From assembly GCA_031178645.1 (NCBI GenBank), contig JAPSIP010000075.1, positions 1 through 6,963 on the forward strand: a stretch of 6,963 nt of DNA, given 5' to 3'. The stretch is from Paracoccus sp. (in: a-proteobacteria). GTDB taxonomy: Bacteria; Pseudomonadota; Alphaproteobacteria; Rhodobacterales; Rhodobacteraceae. Every line of letters starts with the position of its first letter. Positions within the stretch are counted from its first letter, which is position 1. Both the position numbers and the translations under genes were made by a program. Shown piece after piece: positions 6,343 through 6,963 of this stretch. Under the pieces are notes generated by a model. That model saw only the letters and a program-made list of their open reading frames with translations, made no database searches and was not told the DNA's origin.

Positions 6343-6935
6343 CCCTGATCCTGTGGACCGTCTTAGGCTATCTTCTGGGGTCGATCCCCTTCGGGCTGGT
6401 GATCGCGCGGGCGCTTGGCCTGGGTGACCTGCGCAAGATCGGGTCGGGCAATATCGGCGCGACCAATGTGCTGCGCACCGGCAACAAGCCTGCTGCCCTG
6501 GCAACGCTGCTGCTGGATTCGGGCAAGGGCGCCATTGCCGTGCTGGTCGCGCGGCATTTTGGTGGCGATGCGGCGGCGGTGCTGGCGGGCGGCGCGGCTT
6601 TCCTGGGCCATTGCTTCCCGGTCTGGCTGGGCTTCAAGGGCGGCAAGGGTGTCGCGACCTTCCTGGGAACGCTGATCGCGCTGCACTGGCCGCTGGGCCT
6701 GATCGCCTGCGGGGTCTGGCTGCTGACGGCCGTCGTCAGCCGGATCAGCAGCCTGTCGGCCCTTCTGGCGGCGGCGCTGTCGCCGGTCTTTGCCTGGGGT
6801 CTGGGCCGCGGCGACCTGATCGCCGTCAGCCTGTTCATGGCAGTGCTGATCTTCATCCGCCACAGCGCCAATATCGCCCGCCTCCTGGACGGGTCCGAGC
6901 CGCGGATCGGCCGGACGCTGGTCGCCGAACGCTAG
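6339..6935 (+). CDS. plsY: Glycerol-3-phosphate acyltransferase PlsY
   Basis: This 198-aa integral membrane enzyme of the inner membrane transfers the acyl group from acyl-phosphate to glycerol-3-phosphate, giving lysophosphatidic acid, the first step of phospholipid synthesis. The family's conserved motifs are all present: YLLGSIPFGLVIAR (11-24), GSGNIGATNVLRTGNK (35-50), the GKG in the first loop (62-64), and GHCFPVWLGFKGGKGVAT (90-107). The ending IRHSANIARLLDGSEPRIG (173-191) is also typical. About five hydrophobic helices are visible. The ATG overlaps the preceding stop by 4 nt, so it is probably co-translated with the pyrimidine genes. Its last 15 codons form one arm of a 24-bp inverted repeat. 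The gene is complete. Confidence 0.96.
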   Translation: MTLILWTVLGYLLGSIPFGLVIARALGLGDLRKIGSGNIGATNVLRTGNKPAALATLLLDSGKGAIAVLVARHFGGDAAAVLAGGAAFLGHCFPVWLGFKGGKGVATFLGTLIALHWPLGLIACGVWLLTAVVSRISSLSALLAAALSPVFAWGLGRGDLIAVSLFMAVLIFIRHSANIARLLDGSEPRIGRTLVAER

Positions 6936-6963
6936 GTCTTCCGGCCGATCCGCGGCTCGGACC
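6892..6963. repeat. Perfect 24-bp inverted repeat spanning the plsY stop, reaching the window edge
   Basis: Bases 6892-6915 are the exact reverse complement of 6940-6963, with a 24-nt loop holding the last plsY codons and the TAG stop. The right arm ends at the last base of the window, so the symmetry may continue. A 24-bp perfect stem is longer than most terminators and has no T-tract in view. It may be a natural plsY terminator or a fold-back assembly artefact. Confidence 0.85.

Noticed and set aside
1..6963. Search for mobile, phage, CRISPR, toxin-antitoxin or defence genes
   Set aside because: Every well-supported gene is a core or small conserved protein. There are no direct repeat arrays, transposases, integrases or composition shifts.

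Overview
The window looks like ordinary core chromosome of a GC-rich alphaproteobacterium, most likely Rhodobacteraceae and perhaps Paracoccus or a close relative. Three things point there: strong G/C at third codon positions, the types of protein present (Fe-type superoxide dismutase, single-polypeptide CcmI, DUF1289 protein, PyrB paired with a degenerate dihydroorotase), and the gene order ruvX - DUF1289 - pyrB - pyrC-like - plsY. I see no mobile elements, CRISPR arrays, tRNA or rRNA genes, or phage genes.

Left part, minus strand (1-1947). Three transcription units read leftwards. The rightmost is a small unknown membrane-anchored protein of 85 aa with a Thr/Ala/Pro/Asp-rich tail, followed by a hairpin terminator. 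Next is a superoxide dismutase gene with all four metal ligands, also followed by a perfect hairpin terminator. Last, from its own candidate promoter, comes a YfgM-like TPR membrane protein followed by the first 20 codons of a lipoprotein gene, probably bamB, cut by the window edge.

Middle (1948-2147). This is a divergent intergenic region of 200 bp that holds a perfect 8-bp hairpin of unknown role.

Right part, plus strand (2148-6935). ccmI (cytochrome c maturation), ruvX (pre-16S rRNA processing) and a 55-aa DUF1289 cysteine-rich protein are joined by 4-nt ATGA overlaps. A 124-bp gap with GC-rich hairpins and a candidate promoter follows. Then come pyrB, a pyrC-like gene and plsY, again joined by ATGA overlaps. 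The pyrC-like product lacks key catalytic residues (HxH becomes GVK; TDHAPH becomes SFHTPQ). It is best read as the non-catalytic PyrC' partner of aspartate carbamoyltransferase, so a working dihydroorotase must be encoded elsewhere.

The window ends in a perfect 24-bp inverted repeat (6892-6915 against 6940-6963) spanning the end of plsY. It may be a natural hairpin or a fold-back assembly artefact. I found no clear evidence of a novel defence or mobile system. The points most worth checking are the dead dihydroorotase, the terminal inverted repeat, the small DUF1289 gene, the 85-aa membrane protein and the intergenic hairpins.
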